Shown one piece after another: positions 36,042 through 44,869 of a DNA stretch of 64,000 nt. The translations under genes were made by a program, and so were the position numbers. Origin of the DNA: CAYFUR01 sp964346275 (GTDB lineage: Bacteria; Sumerlaeota; Sumerlaeia; SLMS01); contig CAYFUR010000006.1 in NCBI GenBank assembly GCA_964346275.1, positions 1 to 64,000 on the forward strand, written 5' to 3'. How positions within the stretch are numbered: the stretch's first letter is position 1; each line of letters opens with the position of its first letter. Below the pieces are notes generated by a model. It was not told where the DNA came from. It did not search any database and worked only from the letters and a program-made list of their open reading frames with translations.

Positions 36042-36560
36042 ATGCCAGCGAGAAAAACCGCCTCGTCGGGCGGCAATCTGAGCCGCAACGATATCGAGCG
36101 CCTGATTGAAGTGATTAACGAAAAGGGCATCGAGGAGTTCGAGTTGGAGCAGGGAGGCACGCGGCTGCGCATCGTTTCGGGCCGGGGCGTGGTGCTGCCC
36201 ATGGCGGCCGCTCCGCCGCCTCCGGCGCCTGCTCCCGGGGAAGCTCCCCCCGCGGAAGAATCCTCCCGGGTGGCGGGCACATCGGCCACGCCCGATGCGG
36301 AGCCGGAAGAAGATCCGAATCTGAAGAAAGTGACGTCGCCCATGGTGGGCACGTTTTATCGCTCCTCCTCGCCTGGCGCCGCGCCCTTTGTGGAAGTCGG
36401 CGACAAGGTGGACGATCAGACCGTTCTCTGCATCATCGAAGCGATGAAGCTGATGAACGAAATCCACGCGGAAACGCGGGGGGTGGTGAAGAAGATCCTC
36501 GTGGAAAACGGCCAACCGGTGGAATACGGCCAGGTGCTCTTCCTGGTGGAGCCGGGCTGA
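36042..36560 (+). CDS. accB: biotin carboxyl carrier protein of acetyl-CoA carboxylase
   Basis: AccB carries the biotin that shuttles carboxyl groups between AccC and the carboxyltransferase in malonyl-CoA synthesis. The 172-residue protein has an N-terminal helical domain, a flexible Pro/Ala linker (about 54-90) and the biotinyl domain, with the attachment lysine K136 in EAMKLMNE. It starts the plus-strand operon that continues through accC, asp23, amaP and rfaE2. Confidence 0.95.
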   Translation: MPARKTASSGGNLSRNDIERLIEVINEKGIEEFELEQGGTRLRIVSGRGVVLPMAAAPPPPAPAPGEAPPAEESSRVAGTSATPDAEPEEDPNLKKVTSPMVGTFYRSSSPGAAPFVEVGDKVDDQTVLCIIEAMKLMNEIHAETRGVVKKILVENGQPVEYGQVLFLVEPG

Positions 36561-36611
36561 GCTGCCAATTGATCGATCCCAAACCGCCGGCCAGGGAGAA
36601 GCTGATCCGGG

Positions 36612-37952
36612 ATGTTTAAAAAGATTCTAGTCGCCAACCGGGGAGAAATCGCCCTGCGGGTTATCCGTGCCTGCCGCGAGCTGGGCATCGCGTCGGTGGC
36701 CGTGTATAGCGAGGCGGACAAGTATTCCCTCCATGTCCATGCGGCGGACGAGGCGATCTGTATCGGGCCGCCGCCGAGTTCGCAAAGCTATTTGAACGTG
36801 GCGCGGATCATCTCCACAGCGGAAGTGACCGGCGCGGAGGCAATCCACCCGGGTTACGGTTTTCTCGCCGAGAATGCGCGGTTTGCGGAAATCTGCGCGG
36901 ATTGCGGCATTGTCTTCATCGGCCCGGCCCCGGAAACGATCCGCAAGATGGGCGACAAGTCCGTTGCCAAAGCCACCGCGAAGGCGGCGGGATGCCCGAC
37001 GGTTCCGGGCTCGGAGGGCGCCCTGTCCGATGTCAAGGCGGGGATCAAGCTGGCGGGAAAGATCGGCTTTCCGCTGATGATTAAAGCCTCCGCCGGCGGC
37101 GGCGGGCGCGGGATGCGCCTGGTGCGCGAGGAAAAAGACTTTGCGGGCTGCTATGACACGGCCACCGCGGAAGCGAAAGGATCCTTCGATAACTCGGAGG
37201 TCTATCTGGAAAAATATATCGAGCGGCCCAAGCATGTGGAAATTCAGATCATGGGCGATGTCCACGGGAATGTGATCCACCTGGGCGAGCGCGAGTGCTC
37301 CATCCAGCGCCGCCACCAGAAATTGATCGAGGAAGCGCCCTGTGCCGTGATCGATCAGGATCTGCGCGACCGCATGGGCGAGGCGGCGACCCGGACGGCC
37401 AAAGCGGTGAACTACACGGGAGCCGGAACCATCGAGTTTCTTCTCGATGAGGAAAAGAACTTTTACTTCATGGAAATGAATACGCGCGTGCAGGTGGAGC
37501 ACCCGGTGACGGAAGAAGTGACCGGGGTGGATATCGTGCGCGAGCAAATCCTGGTCGCCGCGGGCGAGAAGCTCTCGGTTTCCCAGGAAGACGTGGAGTG
37601 GAGAGGCCACGCGATCGAGTGCCGCATCAACGCGGAGGATCCCTCGCGGAACTTCATGCCGACGCCCGGGCGCGTGACGGCCTATGTGCCTTCGGGGGGG
37701 ATCGGCGTGCGGGTGGATTCGGCCTGTTATTCCGACTACATGATTCCGCCGTTTTACGACTCGATGATTTCCAAGTTGATCGTCCACGACAAGACGCGCG
37801 AGCGCGCGATCCACCGCTGCCGGAGGGCGTTGAGGGAATTCGTGGTGGACGGGGTCAAGACAACGATCCCTTTTCATTTGGAAGTGATGGACAACGCCCT
37901 GTTCCAGAGCGGGCGTTTCGGGACGGATTTCCTCGAGTTATGGAAAAAATAG
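36612..37952 (+). CDS. accC: biotin carboxylase subunit of acetyl-CoA carboxylase
   Basis: AccC carboxylates the biotin on AccB using ATP and bicarbonate. The 446-residue ATP-grasp enzyme has the N-terminal KILVANRGEIALRVIRAC, the glycine-rich ATP loop KASAGGGGRGMR, and MEMNTRVQVEHPVTEEVTG, all canonical. Its length matches the family. It follows accB by 51 bases with AGGGAG upstream. The carboxyltransferase genes accA and accD are not in the window. Confidence 0.96.
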   Translation: MFKKILVANRGEIALRVIRACRELGIASVAVYSEADKYSLHVHAADEAICIGPPPSSQSYLNVARIISTAEVTGAEAIHPGYGFLAENARFAEICADCGIVFIGPAPETIRKMGDKSVAKATAKAAGCPTVPGSEGALSDVKAGIKLAGKIGFPLMIKASAGGGGRGMRLVREEKDFAGCYDTATAEAKGSFDNSEVYLEKYIERPKHVEIQIMGDVHGNVIHLGERECSIQRRHQKLIEEAPCAVIDQDLRDRMGEAATRTAKAVNYTGAGTIEFLLDEEKNFYFMEMNTRVQVEHPVTEEVTGVDIVREQILVAAGEKLSVSQEDVEWRGHAIECRINAEDPSRNFMPTPGRVTAYVPSGGIGVRVDSACYSDYMIPPFYDSMISKLIVHDKTRERAIHRCRRALREFVVDGVKTTIPFHLEVMDNALFQSGRFGTDFLELWKK

Positions 37953-38024
37953 CCTCGCACCGGAGGGTCCGGGGCCTTAGGTTTGGAAATGGTTCCGCAA
38001 TAATTTGTGCCGGAGACATGCTCG

Positions 38025-38471
38025 ATGGCGGACACGATTCGAAATGAGACGGAAGACCAGCACGTGGCGCTCTATTCGCCGCAAAGCGACGAGCTGGGCA
38101 GTATTCTGATCAATCCCGATGTGATTGCGCGCATTGCCGCCATGGCGGTGACCGAGGTGGAAGGTGTTGCGATGGGGCGGGATGCGTCGCTGGCCGAGCG
38201 CGCCCGCCAGCACATTCTGCCGGGGCGGCATGAATCGATTCGCGGCGTCGAAGTCACCCAGGCGGAAGGCACGGATCGTTACCGGCTTGTCTGCGAAGTG
38301 AAGATGGCTTATCAAACGCCCATGCGCGAGACGGCGGAGAAAGTGCAGCGCCATGTGCGCGACACCGTGCAGCGCATGGCGGGCCTGGAGTTGGAATCGG
38401 TGGACATCCGCATCGTGGACATTTACGTAGAAGTGAAACGCGGCCAGAGTGAAGAATCCGCCGAGCCGTGA
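38025..38471 (+). CDS. asp23: Asp23/Gls24-family protein
   Basis: Asp23-family proteins are small, abundant envelope-stress proteins, best known in Firmicutes, where they sit on the inner membrane bound to AmaP. The 148-residue protein has the core GSILINPDVIARIAAMAV followed by TEVEGVAMG, and DTVQRMAGLELESVDI further on. GGAGA before the second possible start supports MADTIRN. It lies between accC and an AmaP-like gene. The accBC-asp23 arrangement is well known in clostridia and unexpected in a bacterium with a lipopolysaccharide outer membrane. Confidence 0.88.
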   Translation: MADTIRNETEDQHVALYSPQSDELGSILINPDVIARIAAMAVTEVEGVAMGRDASLAERARQHILPGRHESIRGVEVTQAEGTDRYRLVCEVKMAYQTPMRETAEKVQRHVRDTVQRMAGLELESVDIRIVDIYVEVKRGQSEESAEP

Positions 38472-38518
38472 CCTTGATTCTTGCAGCACCCTGATACTTT
38501 CCTCCGAGGGGTTTCCCG

Positions 38519-39157
38519 GTGAGACGCTTACTGAAACTGACATTCGTCCAACTTGTCCGGGGCCTGCTCCTGTTCCTTGGCCTGATCCTCCTGGTGTTCG
38601 TCGGCGTGGATTTGCTTTTCCGCGTGGAAGGCTACAACGAATGGTGGGGATGGCTGCTGCCCTGGGTGGCGATCGACGAGATGAGCTATTGGCCCCATTT
38701 GGTGCTGGGCGCGACGTGCCTCCTCCTGCCCTTTCTTTATCTTTCGCTGGTTCTGATCCAAAACCGCCTGGAGCGGGGCATCGTCGGCAAAGGAAAAGAA
38801 GGAGACGCGATTTGCCTTTCGCCGGAAGCGATTGAACGGGTGATCGTGCGCGAGGTGCGCTCGACCGTTCCCGAGGTGCTCCGTGTGCGCGTCTGCGAAG
38901 CGACACAGGGCTGGGGCACGGCGCGCATTCGCATGAACCTCGCGGTCAGCGACCGCTCGTCCGTGCCGAGCACCCGGAAGAAAGTGGAGTTGGTGGTGCA
39001 GGACGTACTCGAGCGCCTTATTGGCTATGCGGAAGGGACCAAGATCAGCGTCAAAGTGACCCGGCTTGCGGGATCGCCCAAGCGCGGCAGGAAGCAAAAG
39101 GCCGAGAAGGAAAAGAAGCCGGAAGTGAAATCTCAAGAAAAGCTGGCGAAATCATGA
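38519..39157 (+). CDS. amaP: AmaP-like membrane anchor for the Asp23 protein
   Basis: AmaP anchors Asp23 to the inner membrane. This 212-residue protein has two membrane helices (about 10-33 and 58-82) followed by an Asp23-like soluble domain (about 100-185) and a Lys/Glu-rich tail. That order is the AmaP layout. The start is GTG with GAGGGG upstream. It follows asp23 by 47 bases and its stop overlaps the start of rfaE2 by four bases. Confidence 0.8.
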   Translation: MRRLLKLTFVQLVRGLLLFLGLILLVFVGVDLLFRVEGYNEWWGWLLPWVAIDEMSYWPHLVLGATCLLLPFLYLSLVLIQNRLERGIVGKGKEGDAICLSPEAIERVIVREVRSTVPEVLRVRVCEATQGWGTARIRMNLAVSDRSSVPSTRKKVELVVQDVLERLIGYAEGTKISVKVTRLAGSPKRGRKQKAEKEKKPEVKSQEKLAKS

Positions 39158-39639
39158 ATCGGATTTTTCGCGACCACAACGAGCTGAGGGAATACTGTGA
39201 GGCGCGGAAACGCTCGGGCCTGTCCGTTGTCTTTACCAACGGGGTGTTCGACTTGTTTCATCTCGGCCACCTGGATTCGTTGCGCCGCGCGCGCCAGGAG
39301 GGCGAAGTGCTCGTGGTGGGGATCAATTCCGACGAAAGCGTGCAGCGCCTGAAAGGGAAAGGGCGCCCGATCCTTCCGCTGGAACAACGGCTTCGCCTGC
39401 TCGCGGAGATTGAACATGTGGATGCGGTGTCTTATTTCGAAGAAGACACGCCCGCGAAGATCATCGAAGCGGTCGCTCCGGACGTCCTCGTGAAGGGCGG
39501 ACACTATGAGATCCACGAAATCGTTGGCCACGAATTCGTGCAGGAGCGAGGCGGCCGTGTGCTTTCCCTCCCGCTGGTCGAGGGCGTTTCCACCAGCGGG
39601 ATCATTGACCAGATCAAAAATGACTTCCTGAACACGTGA
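39154..39639 (+). CDS. rfaE2: heptose-1-phosphate adenylyltransferase (RfaE domain II)
   Basis: This 161-residue cytidylyltransferase-fold enzyme activates D-glycero-beta-D-manno-heptose 1-phosphate with ATP for LPS core synthesis. TNGVFDLFHLGHL holds the HxGH nucleotide site. DVLVKGGHY and the C-terminal VEGVSTSGIIDQIK match the stand-alone RfaE2/HldC type. A histidine replaces the usual aspartate in KGGDY. It overlaps amaP by four bases. The kinase half (HldA/RfaE1) is not in the window. Confidence 0.88.
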   Translation: MNRIFRDHNELREYCEARKRSGLSVVFTNGVFDLFHLGHLDSLRRARQEGEVLVVGINSDESVQRLKGKGRPILPLEQRLRLLAEIEHVDAVSYFEEDTPAKIIEAVAPDVLVKGGHYEIHEIVGHEFVQERGGRVLSLPLVEGVSTSGIIDQIKNDFLNT

Positions 39640-40064
39640 TCTTTCAAGGATTGAGCCGCCGTCTTGACAGGGTGGCCTGGCGGCTGAATGCGTGGGGGTG
39701 GCTGGCCGCGGCGCTGGCCTGCGCCATTGCCATCATCTCCGTGGGCCTGCGGCCGGCCGCGGACCTGGACGTCATGCCGGTCCTGCCGCCGGGATCGGAC
39801 AAAGTGCTTCACTTCCTCGCTTATGCGCTCTTTTCCGCGTGTGTTTTTCGGATCATCTATCCATTTTCGCCCCGCGAGCCCGCGCGGATCCCGAGGGGCT
39901 GGGTTCTGGTCATCGCCTCGGCGGCAACTCTTGGGGCAATCGATGAGTTCCTCCAGGGCTTCGCGGCGGGGCGCTCGCAGGATCCCAAGGACTGGCTGGC
40001 GGATTTTTCCGCCGGCGTTGTGATCGCTCTGTGGGGAGTGGCGGGCCGCGCTTTGCGCCGCTGA
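39636..40064 (+). CDS. VanZ-like membrane protein
   Basis: This 142-residue protein has four hydrophobic segments. DKVLHFLAYALFSACVFR and GAIDEFLQGFAAGRSQDPKDW are typical of the VanZ-like family, whose molecular role is unclear although one member gives low-level teicoplanin resistance. The GTG start overlaps the rfaE2 stop by four bases. It ends the accB operon as far as I can see. Confidence 0.75.
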   Translation: MIFQGLSRRLDRVAWRLNAWGWLAAALACAIAIISVGLRPAADLDVMPVLPPGSDKVLHFLAYALFSACVFRIIYPFSPREPARIPRGWVLVIASAATLGAIDEFLQGFAAGRSQDPKDWLADFSAGVVIALWGVAGRALRR

Positions 40065-40198
40065 ATCAGGGATTTTCCCGAGCACCCACGGGCTTTGCGC
40101 TTGCAGGCGGATGGTTTGAAACAGAATAGTTGCCCATTGGCCGAGTTGATTTGGCCCGCCTCAAGGGAAAGGCGACTAAGATTTTTCCGAGGACACTG

Positions 40199-42016
40199 AT
40201 GATTTGGAAGCTGGTCACGGGAATGCTGGTGGCAGGGGGCGTTTTCGCCGCTCTTCCCGCCACCGCACAAGACGATCCCTTCGCCAATCCTGGTGAAGAG
40301 AATACCGCCGAAGAAGATCCGTTCGCCATTCCGGGCGACGAAACGGAAGGAGAGGACAGCCCCTTTGAAGGTGAGGGGCAGGAAAGCTCCGGGGAATCCG
40401 GTCCTTTCGCGGACCCCGGCCAGGAAAGGGACACGGCAGAGGACGAGGACAGCCCTTTTGCCGACCCGGGAGAGGAACCAAGCCAGCAGGCTCCCTTTGA
40501 GGGAGAGGCCGCCGCGCCGGAAGATCCGTTTGCGGAGAACAGCCCTTTCGATGTGGATGCGGGAGTAAAGGTGGGCACGACGGCGGCGGAGCGCGACTTT
40601 GAGGCCGCGGCGCGGGTTCAAGGAGTCTATACTTATGCCACTCAGCCCGGCTTTCAATCCTTCAATCAACTTCAAGAGATGGCCGAGCGATTTGATTCCG
40701 CGGGGTTCAACCGGCTTTACGCGGAAGTGCGCACGATTTTTGGCACCGCCTATGACTCGGACCTGGAAAAGCCATTTTCGTATATCAGAGCGGGGTATAC
40801 CAATCCCCTGGCGGAAGCCCGCGAGCTTTTGCCGGACGAGACGGAGATATACGCCGTCGTCTGGCTGCTTCCGTCCTATAGCGCCGCTGCCGGCCGCACG
40901 CCTCCCAAATCCAGTCTTTTCGGACGAAACCCCGGTCTGATGAATCGCGACATCGAGGGGGATGTGGTCGCGGCCGGCAACGCCATCTCTATGGATCCGG
41001 GCAACCCGGAGGCGCGCGCATACCTGGAAAACCTGGTGCTGGAGATCGACCGCATCGTAAAACCCGATGGCTATCTGTTTCGCGGGCTGGAATACCCCGG
41101 GGCGAGATGGGGTTACAGCGACCGCGCCGTTCAAGCCTTCCGCACGCTGGTCGGCGGCACCGGCAATCCCCCGCCGGACGATCCCACATGGACCGCCTGG
41201 CGGCGAGCCCAGTTGGGGGAGTTGCTCCTCCGCCTTCGGCGGGCGCTGGTCGAAGAACGGGGCGAAGAAATTCCCATCGGTGTCTATATCAAGACGGACG
41301 GCATGCCCCCCACAACGTGGGAGCAGTATCAGCAATCCCCCCAGTATGCCGAGCGCATGCAGGATTATATCCGCTGGGTATCCGAAGGGACAGCGGACGA
41401 GATCACTTTTGAAGTGCATGAACGGCTGCGAGCGCAGGAAAATACGCTGGAGCCATGGGTGAATTTCGCCAATAATAACGCTTACTCGGCCATTCCCATC
41501 ATCTCGCTTGGGGGTCATGAGAACTTTACCAACGCCCTGGTTAATCAGTACGCTACCGTGCGGTCGCGCGGGGTCGGGACGATGCTCCATCACTATGCGA
41601 AGCCGGTGCGCAGCAATCCTCGAGGATTCTATGAGACGCTTCCCAACCTGGTTTTCGGAAACGCGCCGGGCCGGCCGATTCCCGGCGTGCCCCTCTCGGG
41701 ACGGGCGGAATCGCGGCGCTTTGCCCGCATGGCCGAACCGCCTCCCCGCGTGGCGGCAGCCACCGCAACGCCGCGAGAGGGAAGCGGACTCGAGCAACCA
41801 CTTGTTTTCTCCACCCCCACCCCCCAGCCCACACCCACGAAGGAACCGCAAATGGTGCCCGAAAGCATCAACCGCCAGATCACGCTGGCCTCGGGGGAAG
41901 AGGTGGAAGCAGTGGTGCTGGAAGTCACTCCCTCAACGATCACATTCCGCCAGGAAGGATCCTCGGCAATTGTCATCCCGAGATCGCTGGTGGTGAATAT
42001 CCAGCCTCCTCTCTAA
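40199..42016 (+). CDS. exported GHL10-like protein with acidic Pro-Phe repeats
   Basis: This 605-residue secreted protein has a signal peptide (about 1-24, ending LPATAQ) and then an unusual acidic region (about 25-122) with repeated PFA[D/N/I]PG[E/Q/D]E units. The body (about 140-480) resembles glycoside-hydrolase-like GHL10 proteins: MDPGNPEARAYLENLVLEID and GYLFRGLEYPG follow the pattern in which the chain ends in a barrel strand. A Pro/Thr-rich linker (near 540) leads to a short C-terminal beta domain with EEVEAVVLEVTPSTITF. The start is supported by GAGG. Any glycan substrate is unknown. Confidence 0.65.
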   Translation: MIWKLVTGMLVAGGVFAALPATAQDDPFANPGEENTAEEDPFAIPGDETEGEDSPFEGEGQESSGESGPFADPGQERDTAEDEDSPFADPGEEPSQQAPFEGEAAAPEDPFAENSPFDVDAGVKVGTTAAERDFEAAARVQGVYTYATQPGFQSFNQLQEMAERFDSAGFNRLYAEVRTIFGTAYDSDLEKPFSYIRAGYTNPLAEARELLPDETEIYAVVWLLPSYSAAAGRTPPKSSLFGRNPGLMNRDIEGDVVAAGNAISMDPGNPEARAYLENLVLEIDRIVKPDGYLFRGLEYPGARWGYSDRAVQAFRTLVGGTGNPPPDDPTWTAWRRAQLGELLLRLRRALVEERGEEIPIGVYIKTDGMPPTTWEQYQQSPQYAERMQDYIRWVSEGTADEITFEVHERLRAQENTLEPWVNFANNNAYSAIPIISLGGHENFTNALVNQYATVRSRGVGTMLHHYAKPVRSNPRGFYETLPNLVFGNAPGRPIPGVPLSGRAESRRFARMAEPPPRVAAATATPREGSGLEQPLVFSTPTPQPTPTKEPQMVPESINRQITLASGEEVEAVVLEVTPSTITFRQEGSSAIVIPRSLVVNIQPPL

Positions 42017-42020
42017 ACAC

Positions 42021-42494
42021 ATGGACGACGAATACTGGATGCGGCGCGCCCTCTCCTGGGGCCGGCTCTCGGCCCGCAGGGGGGACGTGCCCATCGGCGC
42101 GGTGGTGGTGCGTGATCGTGTGCTTCTGGGCGCGGCCCACGATGGCAAGGAGGTCTTCGGTGACCCGACGGCCCATGCCGAGATTCTGGCTTTGCGCCAG
42201 GCCGCCGAGCGCATCGGCGATTGGCGGCTGGACGGCGCCTCGCTCTACGTCACGCTGGAACCCTGTCCCATGTGCGCCGGGGCGCTGCTGCAAAGCCGCA
42301 TCGCGCGGTTGGTCTATGGGGCCTCGAATGTGCGGTGGGGCGCCTGCTCTCAGGATCTGAATCTGCTTCAAAACCCAAGGTTCAACCACCGGGTCGAAGT
42401 CATCCCGGGGGTTTTGGAGGCGGAATGCGCGGCCATCCTGAAAGAAACATTTCGCGATTATCGCCGGGGCCGAAACGAGTTACGGGGCGGCTGA
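42021..42494 (+). CDS. tadA: tRNA-specific adenosine deaminase TadA
   Basis: TadA converts adenosine 34 to inosine in the tRNA-Arg(ACG) anticodon. The 157-residue zinc deaminase has H52-A53-E54 in PTAHAEILALRQA and the cysteine pair C82, C85 in LEPCPMCAG, with the family's usual length. It begins four bases after the GHL10-like gene. Its TGA stop lies in the left arm of the terminator hairpin that follows. Confidence 0.93.
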   Translation: MDDEYWMRRALSWGRLSARRGDVPIGAVVVRDRVLLGAAHDGKEVFGDPTAHAEILALRQAAERIGDWRLDGASLYVTLEPCPMCAGALLQSRIARLVYGASNVRWGACSQDLNLLQNPRFNHRVEVIPGVLEAECAAILKETFRDYRRGRNELRGG

Positions 42495-42516
42495 CCCCAG
42501 GATCAGCCGCGGCTTT
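42487..42516 (+). terminator. terminator hairpin holding the stop codons of two convergent genes
   Basis: The arms GCGGCTGA and TCAGCCGC enclose CCCCAGGA and are followed by GGCTTTTTCG. The tadA TGA is the end of the left arm and the minus-strand gene's TGA is in the right arm. Confidence 0.7.
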
Positions 42517-42967
42517 TTCGTTCCCAGGGCAGATGCGCTTTGCGGGGAATCGGGCGGAAAGAGCTTGGCGGCAGGGCCTCGCCTGATCCGGCCTTGACGG
42601 CTCCGGTGGCGGAAGAATCGGAACCCGGATACCGAGTGGATTGATCGGTGGAAGTGGACTGCTGCTCGCGGCGGCTGCTTTCCAGGAGGGCCTGAATGGA
42701 TTCAGGGTCAGCCTCGTACTGGTATCGGAGAGCCATGACCACTTCCTCGACGGGATCCTTTGAGAAGGGGCTGCGCGGGAGGCCGGGAAACATGGAATCC
42801 ATGGCCTTGCGGACGCCGAAACGGGCGGCATCCCGGAGGATATCGGGTGACGGCGCGAGATCCCACTTCGGAAGAAGCTGTTGCAGCTGAAGATGGGCGC
42901 GAAGCGCCGCGACGGCCACAAAGAGGGGATAACGTTCGTCAGAGGTGGCGGATTTTCGGATGGACAT
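42503..42967 (-). CDS. small protein of unknown function
   Basis: This 154-residue soluble protein is predicted from a continuous frame with CGGAG six bases before the ATG at 42967. The first 90 residues look folded (FVAVAALRAHLQLQQLLPKW, EEVVMALRYQYEADPESIQA); the rest is Ser/Pro-rich and probably disordered. I do not recognise a family. It converges on tadA. Confidence 0.5.
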   Translation of the reverse strand: MSIRKSATSDERYPLFVAVAALRAHLQLQQLLPKWDLAPSPDILRDAARFGVRKAMDSMFPGLPRSPFSKDPVEEVVMALRYQYEADPESIQALLESSRREQQSTSTDQSTRYPGSDSSATGAVKAGSGEALPPSSFRPIPRKAHLPWERKSRG

Positions 42968-43296
42968 GAATGCTCCGGAAAGCGGCAATATCGTGTAACG
43001 CCTTACCCCTGAAGCAGATTTTGAACCGCCGCAAGAACAAATCGTAAAGCGCCCCCTAAAATGTGTGAAATCAGTTTTTGAGCAGGCTCGGCTCAGGGAA
43101 CTGGAGCCGGCCCGAAGGAGACGGGATTATATAAAAGAGACAGAAGGCGCCCATTTTGAGTGCAACTTTCAGAAAAGATTCGATGATCCCGGTGGCTTTT
43201 CGGAAAAGATTCCGAGTGACGGGAGGCCTGGAAAGTCCCAGGATATTGAGAGGAAATCACTGTCTGTAACGATCCCTTTCAACGAGATGAAGAATC
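42968..43296. other. intergenic region with a doubtful 79-codon frame
   Basis: A plus-strand frame at 43065-43304 would encode 79 charged residues, starting MKSVFEQARL. It overlaps the next gene's start and shows no ribosome binding site or recognised family. This region should hold the promoters of the two flanking divergent genes. Confidence 0.35.
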
Positions 43297-44094
43297 TTGT
43301 CTAAACGTCAAAGCCAATTAATCTATAATGATGACCGCACATCGGCGGACGAGAGCCAGTCACACGAAGGCGATGTGCTGTATTTTTCTCCCCTGGGTGT
43401 GCCCATCCTCTGGGTCTTTGCCTTCGGGGAACGCAACGTGTGGAACCCGGGAGACAAGGTGAGCGACCGCGGCGGCGCCGTGGGGAAACGGAATCCTTAC
43501 GAGATTCAGGTGGAAGTGGCCCTGCTGCGCCTGGAACACGCGGAGGATGCGTTGAAGCAAAGTTCCCCCTCGCTGTGGCCCTGGCTGTCCGCCATGCCGA
43601 TCTTGCGCAGGAAGCTGTATACACGCCCGAAGACGGGATATATCCGCATCGTGGCGCCGTGGATGCTCTCGCTCAAGGAGGACCAGATCGAGCGCTGGCG
43701 GGCGGCAACGGCTTTTGCGGAGAATTGTGTGAATCTGCTGGTGGCCGACCGCAATATGCAGGCGAAGCGATCCCTTGCAGAGTTGCGCCCTTTTGCTCCC
43801 TTTGTCCCGCTCGGCAACCCAAAAGATGTGAAGGCCTTCCGCGCAATCAAGGCGTATTCGGACAAACCGGAGCCGCTGAAACTGGCCCTGCTGACCGTCG
43901 GCGAGGCGGAAAACCCGGAGCCGATGGAAAAAGCGGCGGAACGCGATGTGGCGCAGGCGCTGTCTGACTACGAAGAATATATCGAGAATATGGAGCACGC
44001 GACGACGGAAATCCCGGCGCATCAATTGCCAAGCACGTCGACCTCGCCCGGCCTCCTGGACAAGTTGACGGGGATCTTTAAAAAGCGGGGATAG
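43297..44094 (+). CDS. protein of unknown function, possibly TTG-started
   Basis: This 265-residue protein is mostly soluble. It contains WVFAFGERNVWNPGDKV early, a basic helical segment with RRKLYTRPKTGYIRI near 105, an amphipathic helical middle, and a C-terminal acidic stretch ending GLLDKLTGIFKKRG. That last part could be an amphipathic membrane-targeting helix. The only start that keeps the whole frame is TTG at 43297, with no clear ribosome binding site, so the true start is uncertain. No family is recognised. Confidence 0.5.
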   Translation: MSKRQSQLIYNDDRTSADESQSHEGDVLYFSPLGVPILWVFAFGERNVWNPGDKVSDRGGAVGKRNPYEIQVEVALLRLEHAEDALKQSSPSLWPWLSAMPILRRKLYTRPKTGYIRIVAPWMLSLKEDQIERWRAATAFAENCVNLLVADRNMQAKRSLAELRPFAPFVPLGNPKDVKAFRAIKAYSDKPEPLKLALLTVGEAENPEPMEKAAERDVAQALSDYEEYIENMEHATTEIPAHQLPSTSTSPGLLDKLTGIFKKRG

Positions 44095-44097
44095 GGG

Positions 44098-44163
44098 CTG
44101 GAAGGTCGAGGGTCGAAGGTCGATCTCTGACCCAATACTCTTGAGCTTACTCGCTCTCAAGAG
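44098..44163. repeat. GGTCGAA heptamer repeat and adjacent inverted repeat
   Basis: Three tandem heptamers GGTCGAG-GGTCGAA-GGTCGAT lie at 44104-44124, another dispersed intergenic word type. At 44138-44163 a perfect 8-bp inverted repeat CTCTTGAG/CTCAAGAG follows. Confidence 0.55.
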
Positions 44164-44202
44164 CTTCGGCGGACGGGCGAGGATCGTCGGGGAAGCGCCT
44201 TC

Positions 44203-44231
44203 GAAAAACCAGCCCCGGCGAGCGGGGCTGG
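44203..44231 (-). terminator. intrinsic terminator after hpf
   Basis: On the minus strand CCAGCCCC and GGGGCTGG enclose GCTCGCC and are followed by TTTTTCG. Confidence 0.75.
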
Positions 44232-44263
44232 AGATTCTATCTATACGGAAACCGGATACCGCG

Positions 44264-44632
44264 TCAGGAGGCGATTTCGCTCTCATCCAGGTCTTCTGGT
44301 TCCGCAAGCTCGGCGGCGGCTTTGTCGGGGTTCACCGACTTGCGCTTGCGGTCGACCATTCGGTTTTTCTTGTCTTTGACCTGTCGGGAAATGGATTTGA
44401 GCGCTTTTTCGAAGGCCGTGCGTTCGTCGCCATTTTCGGCTTCGGCATGGGAGCTGAAGGGAACGCCATAGATTGTGATTTCGCACTTGGTGCGCAGCTT
44501 TTCCTGGGTGAAGACCACTTCGATATTATCGACTTTGTCGAAGTATTTCTTGAGTTTTCGGATCTTCTCGGTCACCAGGTTATTGAGGCCTTCGGAGATC
44601 TCCATCTTGCGGGTGGTGATGCTAACTGGCAT
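44264..44632 (-). CDS. hpf: ribosome hibernation-promoting factor (HPF/YfiA family)
   Basis: HPF binds the 30S subunit and silences ribosomes in stationary phase. The 122-residue protein is the short type. ITTRKMEISEGLNNLVTEKI, KLKKYFDKVDNIEVVF and AFEKALKSISRQVKDKKNR match the conserved beta-alpha-beta core. An acidic tail follows. AAGGAG about ten bases before the ATG supports the start, and a terminator follows the stop. It lies near dksA-like and glnE genes, but nothing shows shared control. Confidence 0.88.
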   Translation of the reverse strand: MPVSITTRKMEISEGLNNLVTEKIRKLKKYFDKVDNIEVVFTQEKLRTKCEITIYGVPFSSHAEAENGDERTAFEKALKSISRQVKDKKNRMVDRKRKSVNPDKAAAELAEPEDLDESEIAS

Positions 44633-44869
44633 AATGTGGGCTCCTTGCGGAGAAATGTGCTGCGGGGAACAATTTTGCCGACTGTGCGCTCTCCTTCTGT
44701 CTGAATTTCAGCTCGAAACTGTTCTCTTCATCTGCCCCTGATGATACAGCATCAAAAGGGATCGTGACTCAAGAGAAACTCGCTCCCTTGTGTCGATTTC
44801 ATGGCACGCCCGGGTTCTGGACGTTTTTGCGGGGTATGCGGGGTAACGAGAGGGGCGGGGGCGAGGAGG

